Positions 18,239 to 28,393 of a DNA stretch of 64,000 bases are shown here, piece after piece. Origin of the DNA: Verrucomicrobiota bacterium (GTDB lineage Bacteria > Verrucomicrobiota > Kiritimatiellia > UBA8416 > JABMPJ01); contig JABGQM010000003.1 in assembly GCA_018648805.1 (NCBI GenBank), positions 141,275 to 205,274 on the forward strand. Direction: 5' to 3'. How positions within the stretch are numbered: position 1 is the stretch's first letter; every line of letters begins with the position of its first letter. The notes under the pieces were generated by a model that ran no database searches, was not told where the DNA came from, and saw only the letters and a list, made by a program, of their open reading frames with translations. Both the position numbers and the translations under genes were made by a program.

Positions 18239-19750
18239 CTAGAAGGTGCTCGACCCCATGTGCTCGCCGAAGCGGTAGAGGCCGCCCTTCCAGAACGCGG
18301 ACCACCAGCCTTCGGCGAAGTCGGCGTAGGGGAGCGTATAGCGCAGGCCGCCGCTGTTCTCCCAGGCGCGGTCGAAGCTGTCGCAGAAGCGCTCCACGAC
18401 CGTGGCATCGCCACGCACCAGGGCGCATGCCTCCATGTTCAGGTTATTGAGGTTGCGGCGTGTCCAGTTGGCTGATCCACACATGAGCGCACTGGTGGCA
18501 GCATCGCGATCGGTCACGCAGATAGCTTTGGTGTGAAACTGCTCGCCATGCGTGTCGGCCCAACGCACCTCGAGATTCAGGCTGTGTCGCCGCGCATAGC
18601 CCATCAGCTCGCGCGCCACAATGCGGTTGGGTACGCCGTTCTTCTTGCGTCCGAAGGCATCACGGTTGAGGTCGAGGATAAGCTGCACGGTCACGCCACG
18701 CTTGGCGGCGCGGCGAATGGCGCGGATGACGTGTCGCTCGGAGAGATAGAACATCGCAATACGGATGTCACTCCCCGGCAGTGCCTCGTCGCAGAGGGCG
18801 ATGATGCTATCGCGGATGGCCCGTTCGCTAACCCAGCGCGCCGTGGCGCCCGTGGCGTCCGGTAGAGGCGACGCCGGGCCGGCCGCACGGCGCACGGCCC
18901 GCACGGCCTGTTCGACCTCAAGGCGCTCGCCTTCATTCTCTATGGCGCGCGCCGACCAGGCGATGCAGTCGAGTTCCGAGGCCAGCGCCTGGCGCGCCAC
19001 CGCGCCCCGCAGCTGCAGGGCGATATTGGAGTGGGCCGAACTGGCGTCGTGCGGATTAAAGCTGGTCACCAGTACGGTCCACACGCCGTCCGCACCATCC
19101 ACCACGGCCACCTTACGGTGATTGGCCTTGAAGTAGAGTAGGCGACCGACCTGCTGGTAAGAGAGCTTGGGGGCCTTGGGGTCAAACGGATTGTCGAGGC
19201 GCGGCGCACTGAGATAGCCCTCCGGATGCGGCGTGCGATCGAGCAGCCAGGCCGCGCTGCGCGCCGGGGGGGCATACAGCGTGTGTGAGTCGCGCAGGCG
19301 GTCGAGATCGGTCAAGACCACCGGGATACCGGCCTCCCTCAGGCGCAGCAGCTCGGGATCCCAGCTGGTGCCATACAGTGCGTTGATCGGATCGGTCAGC
19401 ACCAGGATCTCCAGTGATGGCCGTTCCTCCAGTCGCTGCAGTAGCGCATCCACCAGCTCACGCGAGAGGGGACGATGGACCTCCGGTCCGGTGCCCATGC
19501 GATTCCATAGAAAGAGATCCAGAACGATGCTGCTGTGGGCCGACCCGATCATCGCGAGCAGCCCGTCAAAGATCTCCTGCCGAATTACACGCGCTTCGCG
19601 CTCCACATTCCAGGCCGTCGTGTCGATCAGCAGCCGTACATCATCCGGCCCAACCGGGACCTCCGGACCCGCCACGTTGAAGCCGGGAGGCAACGATCTA
19701 CAGCCGAGCAGGGAACACAATGCTGTGAGCATAACTAACGTTCTCCACAT
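18239..19750 (-). CDS. Phospholipase D / cardiolipin synthase-like lipoprotein
   Basis: The 503-residue protein has a lipoprotein signal (hydrophobic segment then LLGC), so it is probably membrane-anchored outside the cytoplasm. It has two PLD half-sites. 'NHRKVAVVDG' is a full HxKx4D motif followed by 'FNPHD..S.HSN'. 'FHTKAICVTDRD' keeps HxK but with the acid shifted by one residue, and is followed by 'GSANWTRRNLNNLN'. This matches cardiolipin synthase and PLD-superfamily phosphodiesterases. It converges on the PqqD-like gene with only 26 bases between them. Substrate (phospholipid or nucleic acid) is not determinable. Confidence 0.85.
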   Translation of the reverse strand: MWRTLVMLTALCSLLGCRSLPPGFNVAGPEVPVGPDDVRLLIDTTAWNVEREARVIRQEIFDGLLAMIGSAHSSIVLDLFLWNRMGTGPEVHRPLSRELVDALLQRLEERPSLEILVLTDPINALYGTSWDPELLRLREAGIPVVLTDLDRLRDSHTLYAPPARSAAWLLDRTPHPEGYLSAPRLDNPFDPKAPKLSYQQVGRLLYFKANHRKVAVVDGADGVWTVLVTSFNPHDASSAHSNIALQLRGAVARQALASELDCIAWSARAIENEGERLEVEQAVRAVRRAAGPASPLPDATGATARWVSERAIRDSIIALCDEALPGSDIRIAMFYLSERHVIRAIRRAAKRGVTVQLILDLNRDAFGRKKNGVPNRIVARELMGYARRHSLNLEVRWADTHGEQFHTKAICVTDRDAATSALMCGSANWTRRNLNNLNMEACALVRGDATVVERFCDSFDRAWENSGGLRYTLPYADFAEGWWSAFWKGGLYRFGEHMGSSTF

Positions 19751-19778
19751 ACCTGACTATCCTTCGTCCTCGCTAGAG

Positions 19779-20021
19779 CCCGTCCGAAAAGGTGTTTCCG
19801 TCCGGAGAGGTCTCAATATCCAATATCCAACACTCAAATCCAATTTCCAAGGAAGGCCCTTTTGCCGGACTTCAGGAGACCATGTGCCATTTCTGTGTGT
19901 ATTGCGAGACGTCTCCTACGTGGTCATTGGACATTCGTTGCCATTCCCTTCGGTCATTGCTTTCGCTCCGCTCAAGCCTGTCTCCGCTTCGCTCCGGCTG
20001 TTGGACATTGGATGTTGAGTC
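19779..20021. repeat. Dispersed palindromic element (copy B)
   Basis: It starts with CCCGTCCGAAAAGG, nearly identical to the outer ends of copy D. It then has 'CAATATCCAATATCCAACAC' (from about 19814) and ends with 'TTGGACATTGGATGTTGAG' (20001-20019), its approximate reverse complement. The interior carries a second palindromic zone. The right outer end is missing where it abuts the permease gene. Confidence 0.75.
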
Positions 20022-20025
20022 TCTC

Positions 20026-21729
20026 TCACCCCGCTCTGAACATCGTGCCCATCCGCTTCCCCAGCAGACAGGCGGCCCACAACATGCCGGCCCCCAGCAG
20101 GCACATGGCCCATGTGCCGAGGGCGGCGGCGACATTCACGCCATTTTCGAGGCCATCCATCAGCGAATAGATGGCCTTGGTGATCGGGTAGAACGGTTCC
20201 GACTGCGCCAGGATCAGGCTGTCCGATACTTCGAGCATCGAGAAGGCGAAGCAGAGCACGGCCCCGGCCAGCAGGTTGGCCGTCAGGAGCGGCAGCGTGA
20301 TACGCCGGATCACGCGCAAGGGCGAGGCGCCGAGGTTAGCCGCGGCCTCCTCGTAGGTCACGCTGGTCTGCTGCAGGCCGGCATGTGCGGCGCGCACCAT
20401 GTAGGGCAGGCGTCGCACGGCATAGCTGATCGCAAGCAGCGCCATCGGGTTGGTGCGAGGATCGAGCCAGGAGCCGGGGAAATGGGCCGCGAAACAGCCC
20501 AGGTAGCCAAAGGCAATCACAAGACCGGGTACGGCGATGGGCAGCATGGCCACGGTGTCGAGCCAGTCGGATCCCACCAGCTTACGCCGCACACAGAGCC
20601 AGGCGATGCAGAAGCCCAGAATGACATCGATCACGGAGGCACTCATCGCCAGGAGGAGGCTGTTGACCATGGCGCCCTGCGTCAGGTCGGATCCAAGCGC
20701 GCGCCCGAAGAACTCGAGCGTCCAGCCCTCAGGCAACACCGAGAGGAACCAGCGACGGCTCAGCGCAATCATGATCACGCTGACATGCGGCAGCAACGCC
20801 ACGAAGAGCACCGTCCCCATGAAGGCGTAGAGGGCCACCAGGGGCAGGCCGCGCAGGGGCGTCTCCTGGCGCTGCACGCTGAGCCGGCCCAGCGTGGCGG
20901 TGCGCTGCGAACGGCGCGTCAGGCGCTTGCTGATCCAGAAACCCAGGGCCGAGATCACCAGCACAAGCACCACGCGCGCATAGCCCATCGGGTTGGTGCC
21001 CACTTCGCTGACACTGTCGTAGATCATCACAGGAAGCACGCGGCGCAGGCCAAAGACGAGGGGTGTGCCCAGCTCCGTGAAGGCCCAGATGAAGACCAGT
21101 GTGGTGCCTGCAAAGATGCCGGGCATGGCCAGGGGTAGGGTCACGCGACGAAAGGTCCGCCAGGGCGTGGCGCCGAGGTTGGCCGCGGCATCCTCGAGCG
21201 AGGGATCGATATTGGCGAAGGAGGCCACCAGGTTGAGATAGAGCACCGGAAAGAGATGCATGGTCTCAAGCAACACGATCCCCAGCATCGGGAACCGGCC
21301 CAGCCAGTCGATGGGACCATCGGTCAGCCCAACCCGCATCAGGAGGGCGCTCAGCGAGCCGGCCCGCGCAAAGAGAATTTTCATGCCGACCGCTCCGACG
21401 AAGGGCGGCAGGATGAGGGGTATAAGCAGCAGTGCGGAGCATAGCCCCTTGCCTGGAAAACAGCGACGCGCCATGAACCAGGCCATGGGCAGGGAGACCA
21501 CCAGACAGGAGAGCGTGACCAGTATCGCAATCGTCAGGCTGTTCGCAAGCGCCTGCAACTGAAGCGGGTCGGTCAGGAGCGCCGTCACGTAAGCCAGGGA
21601 GAAGCCATCCTTGTCGGCAAAGGCGCCGCGAAAGACGTGCAGCAGGGGCCAGCCCAGAAAGACCGCCAGGAAAGCGAGGATCCCCCACAGAATGAGGTGC
21701 GGAGCGAGACTGGTGAGACGCCGACTCAT
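20026..21729 (-). CDS. ABC importer permease, FbpB-like fused double unit
   Basis: The 567-residue protein contains two six-helix permease units in one chain, as in the Fe(III)/2-aminoethylphosphonate/thiamine FbpB-type permeases. Each unit has an EAA coupling loop: 'EDAAANLGATPWRTFRRVTLPLAMPG' and 'EEAAANLGASPLRVIRRITLPLL' (G, then xxxxxxI/V.LP). It completes an importer with the ATPase at 21939 and the binding protein at 23046. The start is uncertain: ATG at 21729 has GAGGA about 11 bases away, ATG at 21741 almost touches the same site. A palindromic element separates it from the ATPase gene. Confidence 0.9.
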   Translation of the reverse strand: MSRRLTSLAPHLILWGILAFLAVFLGWPLLHVFRGAFADKDGFSLAYVTALLTDPLQLQALANSLTIAILVTLSCLVVSLPMAWFMARRCFPGKGLCSALLLIPLILPPFVGAVGMKILFARAGSLSALLMRVGLTDGPIDWLGRFPMLGIVLLETMHLFPVLYLNLVASFANIDPSLEDAAANLGATPWRTFRRVTLPLAMPGIFAGTTLVFIWAFTELGTPLVFGLRRVLPVMIYDSVSEVGTNPMGYARVVLVLVISALGFWISKRLTRRSQRTATLGRLSVQRQETPLRGLPLVALYAFMGTVLFVALLPHVSVIMIALSRRWFLSVLPEGWTLEFFGRALGSDLTQGAMVNSLLLAMSASVIDVILGFCIAWLCVRRKLVGSDWLDTVAMLPIAVPGLVIAFGYLGCFAAHFPGSWLDPRTNPMALLAISYAVRRLPYMVRAAHAGLQQTSVTYEEAAANLGASPLRVIRRITLPLLTANLLAGAVLCFAFSMLEVSDSLILAQSEPFYPITKAIYSLMDGLENGVNVAAALGTWAMCLLGAGMLWAACLLGKRMGTMFRAG

Positions 21730-21786
21730 ACTATATTTCATCCTCGACGGGGGCAATTGTGGGCGGGATGCGGTTACGAATAGAAC

Positions 21787-21930
21787 ACCCAATGTCCAAC
21801 AAGGAATGTCCAATATCCAAGTGAGGGAGTTCTTTAGCTGTGCCGGAGCACGGTACGCAGTGCCTTAGGGATGCCCAAAGAGCTCCCCCTTGGGAGTTGG
21901 ATATTCCTTGTTGGCTGTTGGATATTGAAA
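21787..21930. repeat. Dispersed palindromic element (copy C)
   Basis: The left arm (about 21788-21820, 'CCCAATGTCCAACAAGGAAT...') pairs with the right arm (about 21892-21930, '...GATATTCCTTGTTGGCTGTTGGATATTG'). It sits between the ATPase and permease genes of the FbpABC-type importer, so it must be transcribed within that operon. Confidence 0.8.
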
Positions 21931-21938
21931 ATCTCATG

Positions 21939-23024
<1,086 letters not shown>

Positions 23025-23045
23025 AGCGTATGGCCTCTCTTGTTC

Positions 23046-24377
23046 TCAGCGTGGAATCAACCCCTTGTATCGCGCCTGGGCGGCTTGCGACCAGCGTGTC
23101 ATGGTGTCGAGACGGAAGCGGGAATCGCCCCACCGTGTGGCCAGGGCCTCGAGTTCATCCGCGCTGACGGGGGCGGCGGTCAAGGCAGTGATCTCCTCCT
23201 TGCTCAGGCCATCGGCACAGACCGCTTGCCACGCCGTGGTCAGCTCGGGATGTGCGTCAATCAACCAGACCCCCACCAGATCGTTGATGATGCGCCAGCG
23301 CTTTCCGGCCGCATCGGTGTCGTAGGCGAAGCCGGACGTATAGCTGTAGGGGCGCGTGGACGGCGCCTGCGGGTCGTCGCTATAGAGGTCGGCCTGGACG
23401 GGAAGGCGGTGGAGGGCATGTGTCTGGCCGTTGCGCCCGACCGGCTGGTAGAGCAGTTTCTGGCCCGCATCCGAGAGAACATACGCGATGAAGGTGCGCG
23501 CGAGGGCAGGGGAGGGGGCGCCTTTGAGCATGGCAATCGAATCGGCCCCGATCAGGGTCACGCCGCGCGGCAGGACGAACGCGAGGTCGGGCCCCACCGA
23601 ATCGATCACGGTCTGGGCGTACTGATCGATCACCATGCCGGCCGCCACTTCGCCCGAGGCCACCTCGCGCGGTACCGCCCCGCCGCCTTCGCCAAAGCGG
23701 CGTACGTTGGCGGCAATGCGAGTCAACAGGCTCCAGCCCTCCTCAAAACCGTAGGCCTGCAGTACGATTTCGTAGCACATGTGGACCGAGCCGCTGGTGC
23801 GCGGATCACCGGAACCGAGCCAGCTGAAATAGATCGGATCGGCCAGACGCTCCCAGGCCTGCGGCGCGGGCATTCCCAGCTGGTCGAGCAGGCGCTGATT
23901 GTAGAGGATTCCGAATCCGCTCAGCGCCACGCCGTACCACTGCCCGTCGGCGGCATAGACCGGCGTTCCGGCACAGGTGGGCGGGATGCCATCCAGGATC
24001 GCCGCCGGCAGCTCCACGGGAGTGAGCCAGCCGAAGGTGGCACCGCGCAGAAAGGGGTCGACGCCGCCACCGAACATCAGGTCGACGCCGGCCGTGGCGG
24101 GGTTGGCCGTAAAACGGGACTCCAGGTCTTTCATAATCTTGGAGGTGCCACCCACGTCAATCCACTGGATCTCCACCGTGCGCTGGTGGGTCTGCGCCAT
24201 CCAGTCGCGGAAGCCGCGACTGTACTCCTGTCGGACCTCGCGGCGATGCGGTGAGATGATGCTGAGGGTCTCCTGGGGAGCGGCCGCCACCGGAGGCGTC
24301 TCGCCGGATGGCACAAGCATGAAGGCATACGGGAGCGCCGCTATCGCGATGAATATGACTCCGGCTAAGACACGCAC
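23046..24377 (-). CDS. Extracellular solute-binding protein, FbpA-like
   Basis: The 443-residue protein has an N-terminal hydrophobic segment that serves as signal peptide or anchor (VRVLAGVIFIAIAALPYAFM). The mature part follows the iron/spermidine-type binding-protein pattern: 'ETLSIISPHRREVRQEYSRGF', 'GVDLMFGGG', 'ALSGFGILYNQRLL', 'AMLKGAPSPALARTFIAYVLS'. A GTG start at 24377 was chosen because AGGGAGG lies 5 bases before it; the upstream TTG gives an unlikely N-terminus. With the ATPase and permease downstream it forms an FbpABC-type operon. The ligand cannot be read from the sequence. Confidence 0.88.
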   Translation of the reverse strand: MRVLAGVIFIAIAALPYAFMLVPSGETPPVAAAPQETLSIISPHRREVRQEYSRGFRDWMAQTHQRTVEIQWIDVGGTSKIMKDLESRFTANPATAGVDLMFGGGVDPFLRGATFGWLTPVELPAAILDGIPPTCAGTPVYAADGQWYGVALSGFGILYNQRLLDQLGMPAPQAWERLADPIYFSWLGSGDPRTSGSVHMCYEIVLQAYGFEEGWSLLTRIAANVRRFGEGGGAVPREVASGEVAAGMVIDQYAQTVIDSVGPDLAFVLPRGVTLIGADSIAMLKGAPSPALARTFIAYVLSDAGQKLLYQPVGRNGQTHALHRLPVQADLYSDDPQAPSTRPYSYTSGFAYDTDAAGKRWRIINDLVGVWLIDAHPELTTAWQAVCADGLSKEEITALTAAPVSADELEALATRWGDSRFRLDTMTRWSQAAQARYKGLIPR

Positions 24378-24410
24378 ATGGGCCTCCCTGCTATCGCACC
24401 ATAGAAGCAA

Positions 24411-24450
24411 GGCCTGTTGTGTTTGTACAGGCCCCTTTTGTGCAAAAGGG
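24411..24450. promoter_or_regulatory. Double palindrome between divergent genes (operator candidate)
   Basis: Two adjacent inverted repeats lie between the FbpA-like gene (minus) and a lipoprotein gene (plus): GGCCTGT...ACAGGCC (24411-24433) and a perfect CCCTTTTG-TG-CAAAAGGG (24433-24450). The second reads like a symmetrical operator. Either could instead be an RNA hairpin in the lipoprotein leader. Confidence 0.45.
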
Positions 24451-24529
24451 CTTGCGATTCAGCCGAGGAGTGTCGTACGCTCACAGCGTAGGGATTGCAC
24501 ATCCGCATCCACCATATGGAGATGAAACA

Positions 24530-26101
24530 ATGACGCGCACTATCATGGTACTCATGGCCGCACTGCTTATCGCCGGTTGCGGCAAGAAGGAGAAGGTGAC
24601 GGGCCCTGACGAGGCGGCCCCCGTGGCTGAGGAGGTCTCGGCGTTTGTGGCCCTGCTGGATGCGGCGCGTGCGATGTATTTCGAGGGGGATACCGATGGC
24701 GCGATCGATATGCTGACCGAAGGCCTGGCCGACGCGCAGTTCGCCGACGAGCAGTCCGCCATCTTCCGCTCCCTGCTTGAGCTCTTGCTCCAGGAAGACC
24801 GCGTGAGCGATGCCCAGACCAACTACATGGCCATGCTGAAGGCGAGTCCGATGACGGCCTCGCAGACCTTTGCCATGATCCCTACACACCTCAAGCGCCA
24901 GGAGGATGCAGCGCCTTACCTGGCTTGGACCGAGCAGATGATCAACGCGGAGCTGCCCTCCAACATTCTCGAGAGCGCCTATGGCTACTATGTCGACGCC
25001 AACGTACAAGCCGCTAACGTCGAGGCCATGCCGTCTCTGGCCGAGACCGCGGTGCAACAGTTTGGTGGCGCCGCCGCGGTCCGAATACTGGCGCGGCCGG
25101 TGAAGGCCCTGATCGACCAGAAGAAGTATGACGTCGTAAGCGGCATACTGGGCAAGCTGGCGGTGACAGACGAGAAGACCGCAACCGATTTCGTGACCAG
25201 CACCGGCATGATCCTCGACGCGGCCAGGGGGCAGTGGGCCAACGTCGTCACGGCCTTTGTAGCCAAAGCGGCGACGCTCCCGGATGGCGGGTCGCGTTTG
25301 GCCCTGCGCACCCTGAGCACTCGTGCCCTGGCGGCCCAGGAGGGCGCTGTTGTGGATCAGCTGTGTGCCCATGTCCTGCAGGCGATGCCGGCGGCCGCCT
25401 TGACGCGTCGGCAGGCCGTTGCGTCGTACATGGATGTGGCGACCAAAGCCGAACAGTTTGACGATGCGGTCGTGCGCCTGCAGCAACTGAAGGCGTGGGG
25501 CGTGGATACCGGCCAGATTGGGGCGTTGTTGAGCAGCATCTTCTATGATGTGATGAACTACGGCGCGGACGCCTCCAAGTCCGCCGTGATGGCCCTGGCC
25601 GAATGGGCCCTGGCCGAATCCGCGCTAGAGAAGAAGGTGCATTACCAGGCCCTCCTGATGGATGGCGCGGTGCTGTGCGACGACTACGCGCGCGCGCTGG
25701 CGGTCCTCAAAGCCGGGTTCCGCGCCGACGACACCGAATGGCACAGCATGGCCGTCAACAAGGTCGGCGCCCATTTGGCGCTGCAGGAAGGGCGGACTGA
25801 CGATGCGGTCAAAGCCTTCCGCAATTTTATGAAGCACGTTGAGACATGGACCGAAAGCACGGTGGATCCCACCACGGGCATTGCCCACTCGCGTGAGATG
25901 AGCCTCGGCTTCAATGCCAAGCGTATTGCCAAGGTCCTGGCCGCTGCCGGCCGGGCCGATGAGGCCGCGACGGTCTATGCCGAGGCACGCGCTTACTTTG
26001 ACACCGCCATGGCGGCGGTCGAGGCGGATAGCAAAGAAGCGGACTACATCGCGAATGAGCTGGCCGGTATTCCGGCGCCAGCTCCGAGCACGGCCCCCTG
26101 A
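24530..26101 (+). CDS. Lipoprotein with TPR-like helical repeats
   Basis: The 523-residue protein has a lipobox (LLIAGC, then GKKEK), so it is a lipid-anchored exported protein. The rest is alpha-helical with TPR-like periodicity: 'ARAMYFEGDTDGAIDMLTEGL', 'LLQEDRVSDAQTNYMAML', and near the C-terminus 'KVLAAAGRADEAATVYAEA'. Such proteins usually scaffold envelope complexes. GGAG lies 8 bases ahead of the ATG at 24530. The tandem-ACT gene follows after 9 bases with its own GAGGAGG, so the two are co-transcribed. No specific function is evident. Confidence 0.7.
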   Translation: MTRTIMVLMAALLIAGCGKKEKVTGPDEAAPVAEEVSAFVALLDAARAMYFEGDTDGAIDMLTEGLADAQFADEQSAIFRSLLELLLQEDRVSDAQTNYMAMLKASPMTASQTFAMIPTHLKRQEDAAPYLAWTEQMINAELPSNILESAYGYYVDANVQAANVEAMPSLAETAVQQFGGAAAVRILARPVKALIDQKKYDVVSGILGKLAVTDEKTATDFVTSTGMILDAARGQWANVVTAFVAKAATLPDGGSRLALRTLSTRALAAQEGAVVDQLCAHVLQAMPAAALTRRQAVASYMDVATKAEQFDDAVVRLQQLKAWGVDTGQIGALLSSIFYDVMNYGADASKSAVMALAEWALAESALEKKVHYQALLMDGAVLCDDYARALAVLKAGFRADDTEWHSMAVNKVGAHLALQEGRTDDAVKAFRNFMKHVETWTESTVDPTTGIAHSREMSLGFNAKRIAKVLAAAGRADEAATVYAEARAYFDTAMAAVEADSKEADYIANELAGIPAPAPSTAP

Positions 26102-26110
26102 GGAGGCATC

Positions 26111-26503
26111 ATGATTAAGACGCAGTTCACGCTCTACCTGGACAACCGGCCGGGTGCCATCTACGCGGTGACCAGCATGCTGGCTGAGGCCCGCATCAAT
26201 ATCGAGGGCATCTCCGTGGCCGGTAGTCAGGAGTCGGGCTTGGCCCAGTTCGTTGCAAGCGACAGGGACGCCACGCACGCTATGCTCAAGGAAGCCAACA
26301 TCGCCTTCAGCAGCGAGGAAGTCGCGGTTTTGAGCATGGCCAACAAGCCCGGGGTGCTGGCGCGTGGACTCTCCCGCTTGGCCAAAGCCGGCGTCAACAT
26401 CGATTACCTCTACGGCACCTGCGCCGATTGCAGCGACTCCAAGCGCGCCAACGTCGTGATCAGTGCGCCAGATCTGCAGGCCGTTGAGGATGCGTGGGGC
26501 TAA
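26111..26503 (+). CDS. Tandem ACT-domain protein
   Basis: The 130-residue protein is two ACT domains in tandem: 'FTLYLDNRPGAIYAVTSMLAEARINIEGISV' and 'VAVLSMANKPGVLARGLSRLAKAGVNIDYLY'. Stand-alone tandem ACT proteins bind small molecules, typically amino acids, and act as regulators. None of its neighbours is an amino-acid enzyme. It has a strong GAGGAGG site. Its last 44 bases overlap the 3' end of the convergent M48 protease gene. Confidence 0.88.
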   Translation: MIKTQFTLYLDNRPGAIYAVTSMLAEARINIEGISVAGSQESGLAQFVASDRDATHAMLKEANIAFSSEEVAVLSMANKPGVLARGLSRLAKAGVNIDYLYGTCADCSDSKRANVVISAPDLQAVEDAWG

Positions 26504-27740
26504 GGCGCGTGCGAATCGCATCGATGCGGTACAGCACCGGCGGATGCGAGTAGCTCACCGCGACCTTGAACGGGTGCGGCGCCAGGTTGGAAAGGTTATC
26601 CACGCTCAACGTCTTGAGGGCCTCGATCAACGCCTCCGGCTCGGGACAGGTGTCCACCGTGTAGGCATCCGCCTCGTACTCGTGACGACGTGAAATGGCG
26701 TGCTCGACGATCCCGAGGACCATACCGATCGGGGTATATAGGAATCCGAACAGGATCAGGCTGGCATACACCGAGACCTGTTCAGGCGGAAACCCGAAGG
26801 CACGGAACAGATCCGGGTTATTGATAAAGCAGGCCAGCAGAAAGCAGCTGATGCCGGAGGTGACCACGGAGCGCAGCATGCCCGAGGGGATGTGTCCCTT
26901 CTTGTAGTGGCCCATCTCGTGGGCCACCACGGCTCGCACTTCGGACGTCGTGTGCCGCTCCAGGAAGGTGTCAAACAGCACGATACGGCGTGAGCGGCCA
27001 AACCCGGTAAAGAAGGCGTTCGACTTGGAGGAGCGGCGCGAGCCATCCATCGTAAAGATGCCCGCATTGGGAAACGACTGTGACGCGGCGTACTGCAGGA
27101 TCGCCTCCTTGACCTCACCATCGGGCAGCGGGGTGAACGTGTTGAAGAGCGGCATAATGATGTAAGGCGACAGGAACACCAACACCACCTGAACCGATAC
27201 CAGGAGGGTCCAGACCATCCACCACGCCTGTGTCGGCCAGCTCTGAAACAGCCAGATCACCGCCGCCAGAAGCGCTCCCCCCAGGATCACGGCCAGCAGA
27301 GCGCCCTTGAGGAAATCGAGGATGAAGGTGCGCGGCGTGGTGCGGTTGAAGCCGTAACGCGCTTCGAGGACAAACGTGCTGTAGATCGAGAAGGGCAGCT
27401 CGATCAGCATGAAGAACAGAGCCAGTGCCCCGGCGAAGAGCAGGCCGGTCGGGATCGTGGCCAGCCCGGGCCGTCGCACCAGGGCGTCGAGCAGGTAGAA
27501 GCCACCGGCCAGGATAAGGGCCAGCTGGATCAGCGTGGAGCACGTGTCGTTCAGCAGGCCCAGGCGGGTGGTCTCCCTCAGGTAGCGCTGCGACGTGGCA
27601 TAGCGCTGCCTGTCGTATACCCCTTCAAACTCATCCGGCACATCCGTATGCACATGGCCCAGGTTTAGCCACGCCGCCACACTATCCACCCCAAAGCGCA
27701 CCAGCAGTGCCCCCACAATGATGACCAGGTATCCGTTCAT
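26460..27740 (-). CDS. M48 (Ste24/CAAX-type) membrane metalloprotease
   Basis: The 426-residue protein has several membrane helices and the zinc motif 'VVAHEMGHYKKGH' (HExxH), with the third ligand Glu in 'RRHEYEADAY'. The N-terminal 'VPDEFEGVYDRQRYATSQRY' is typical of the Ste24 branch rather than HtpX. It probably handles quality control of membrane proteins. The start at 27740 is set by GGAG 5 bases upstream. The gene runs 44 bases into the end of the convergent ACT gene, leaving no room for a terminator between them. Confidence 0.92.
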   Translation of the reverse strand: MNGYLVIIVGALLVRFGVDSVAAWLNLGHVHTDVPDEFEGVYDRQRYATSQRYLRETTRLGLLNDTCSTLIQLALILAGGFYLLDALVRRPGLATIPTGLLFAGALALFFMLIELPFSIYSTFVLEARYGFNRTTPRTFILDFLKGALLAVILGGALLAAVIWLFQSWPTQAWWMVWTLLVSVQVVLVFLSPYIIMPLFNTFTPLPDGEVKEAILQYAASQSFPNAGIFTMDGSRRSSKSNAFFTGFGRSRRIVLFDTFLERHTTSEVRAVVAHEMGHYKKGHIPSGMLRSVVTSGISCFLLACFINNPDLFRAFGFPPEQVSVYASLILFGFLYTPIGMVLGIVEHAISRRHEYEADAYTVDTCPEPEALIEALKTLSVDNLSNLAPHPFKVAVSYSHPPVLYRIDAIRTRLSPTHPQRPADLAH

Positions 27741-27802
27741 GCATGCTCCATCCATCTTCTTCGCCAAATCAGATTTGACAGTCTCACACACATCTGGAAG
27801 GC

Positions 27803-27832
27803 TTGACAAGCAGTTGCATTAGAAACGATAGC
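27803..27832 (+). promoter_or_regulatory. Candidate sigma-70 promoter
   Basis: A consensus TTGACA at 27803-27808 is followed after 18 bases by GATAGC. A second TTGACA lies at 27776. Both are in the gap between the divergent M48 protease and beta-barrel genes. The -35 is perfect but the -10 is weak. Confidence 0.35.
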
Positions 27833-27845
27833 GAAGGAGAGACGC

Positions 27846-28370
27846 ATGATCACAAAGCATTCGATTCGCATCCTGGTGGTGCTCCTGTTTATGGCCGCTT
27901 GGACACGTATGGCCCATGCCGACATGAAGCACCGCTTTGGCGTGGGGGCGCACTACTGGGTAACAGCCGACGATATCGAGTTCGACAACATTGACGAGGA
28001 CGGCTTTGCCTGGCTGGTGAGCTACCAGCTGCGTCCGGTCATGCTCCTGAAGTTTGAAGTGGCCCTCGAGATGCTCCCCGATAACTTTGGCGGCGCTACC
28101 GAGCAGGTCTTCGCGCCACAAGCCTACGCCATTGTGGGCGGATGGATCTATGCCGGACTCGGCATCGGGGCGCTCTACTCAGACGGAGAATTCTCAGACG
28201 AGCCTTTCTATGCGCTGCGGGCCGGATTTGACTTCCCGATCCTGCCGCACATCCATGTCGACATCAATGCCAACTACCGCTTTATCGAGTGGGACAGCAT
28301 TGGCTCTCTGGACGAAGATCTGGATACCGATACGATCACCGTGGGCGCCGCGGTACGCATACAGATCTAG
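27846..28370 (+). CDS. Small outer-membrane beta-barrel-like protein
   Basis: The 174-residue protein has a signal peptide ending AHA. The mature part consists of alternating amphipathic strands ('RFGVGAHYWV', 'AIVGGWIYAGLGIGALY', 'IHVDINANYRFIEW') and ends with an aromatic/hydrophobic strand (VGAAVRIQI). This is the look of an 8-strand OmpW/OmpA-like barrel. GAAGGAGAG precedes the ATG. No specific family signature was recognised. The aspartic protease gene begins 23 bases downstream. Confidence 0.7.
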   Translation: MITKHSIRILVVLLFMAAWTRMAHADMKHRFGVGAHYWVTADDIEFDNIDEDGFAWLVSYQLRPVMLLKFEVALEMLPDNFGGATEQVFAPQAYAIVGGWIYAGLGIGALYSDGEFSDEPFYALRAGFDFPILPHIHVDINANYRFIEWDSIGSLDEDLDTDTITVGAAVRIQI

Positions 28371-28393
28371 AGTGAGCTGCCAAGGAACCGGCT

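Noticed and set aside
19792..21138. Long plus-strand frame rich in Gln, His, Arg and Gly opposite the ABC permease gene
   Set aside because: Antisense shadow of the permease gene; low-complexity composition is that expected from reading a GC-rich membrane-protein gene backwards. The first part is palindromic repeat.
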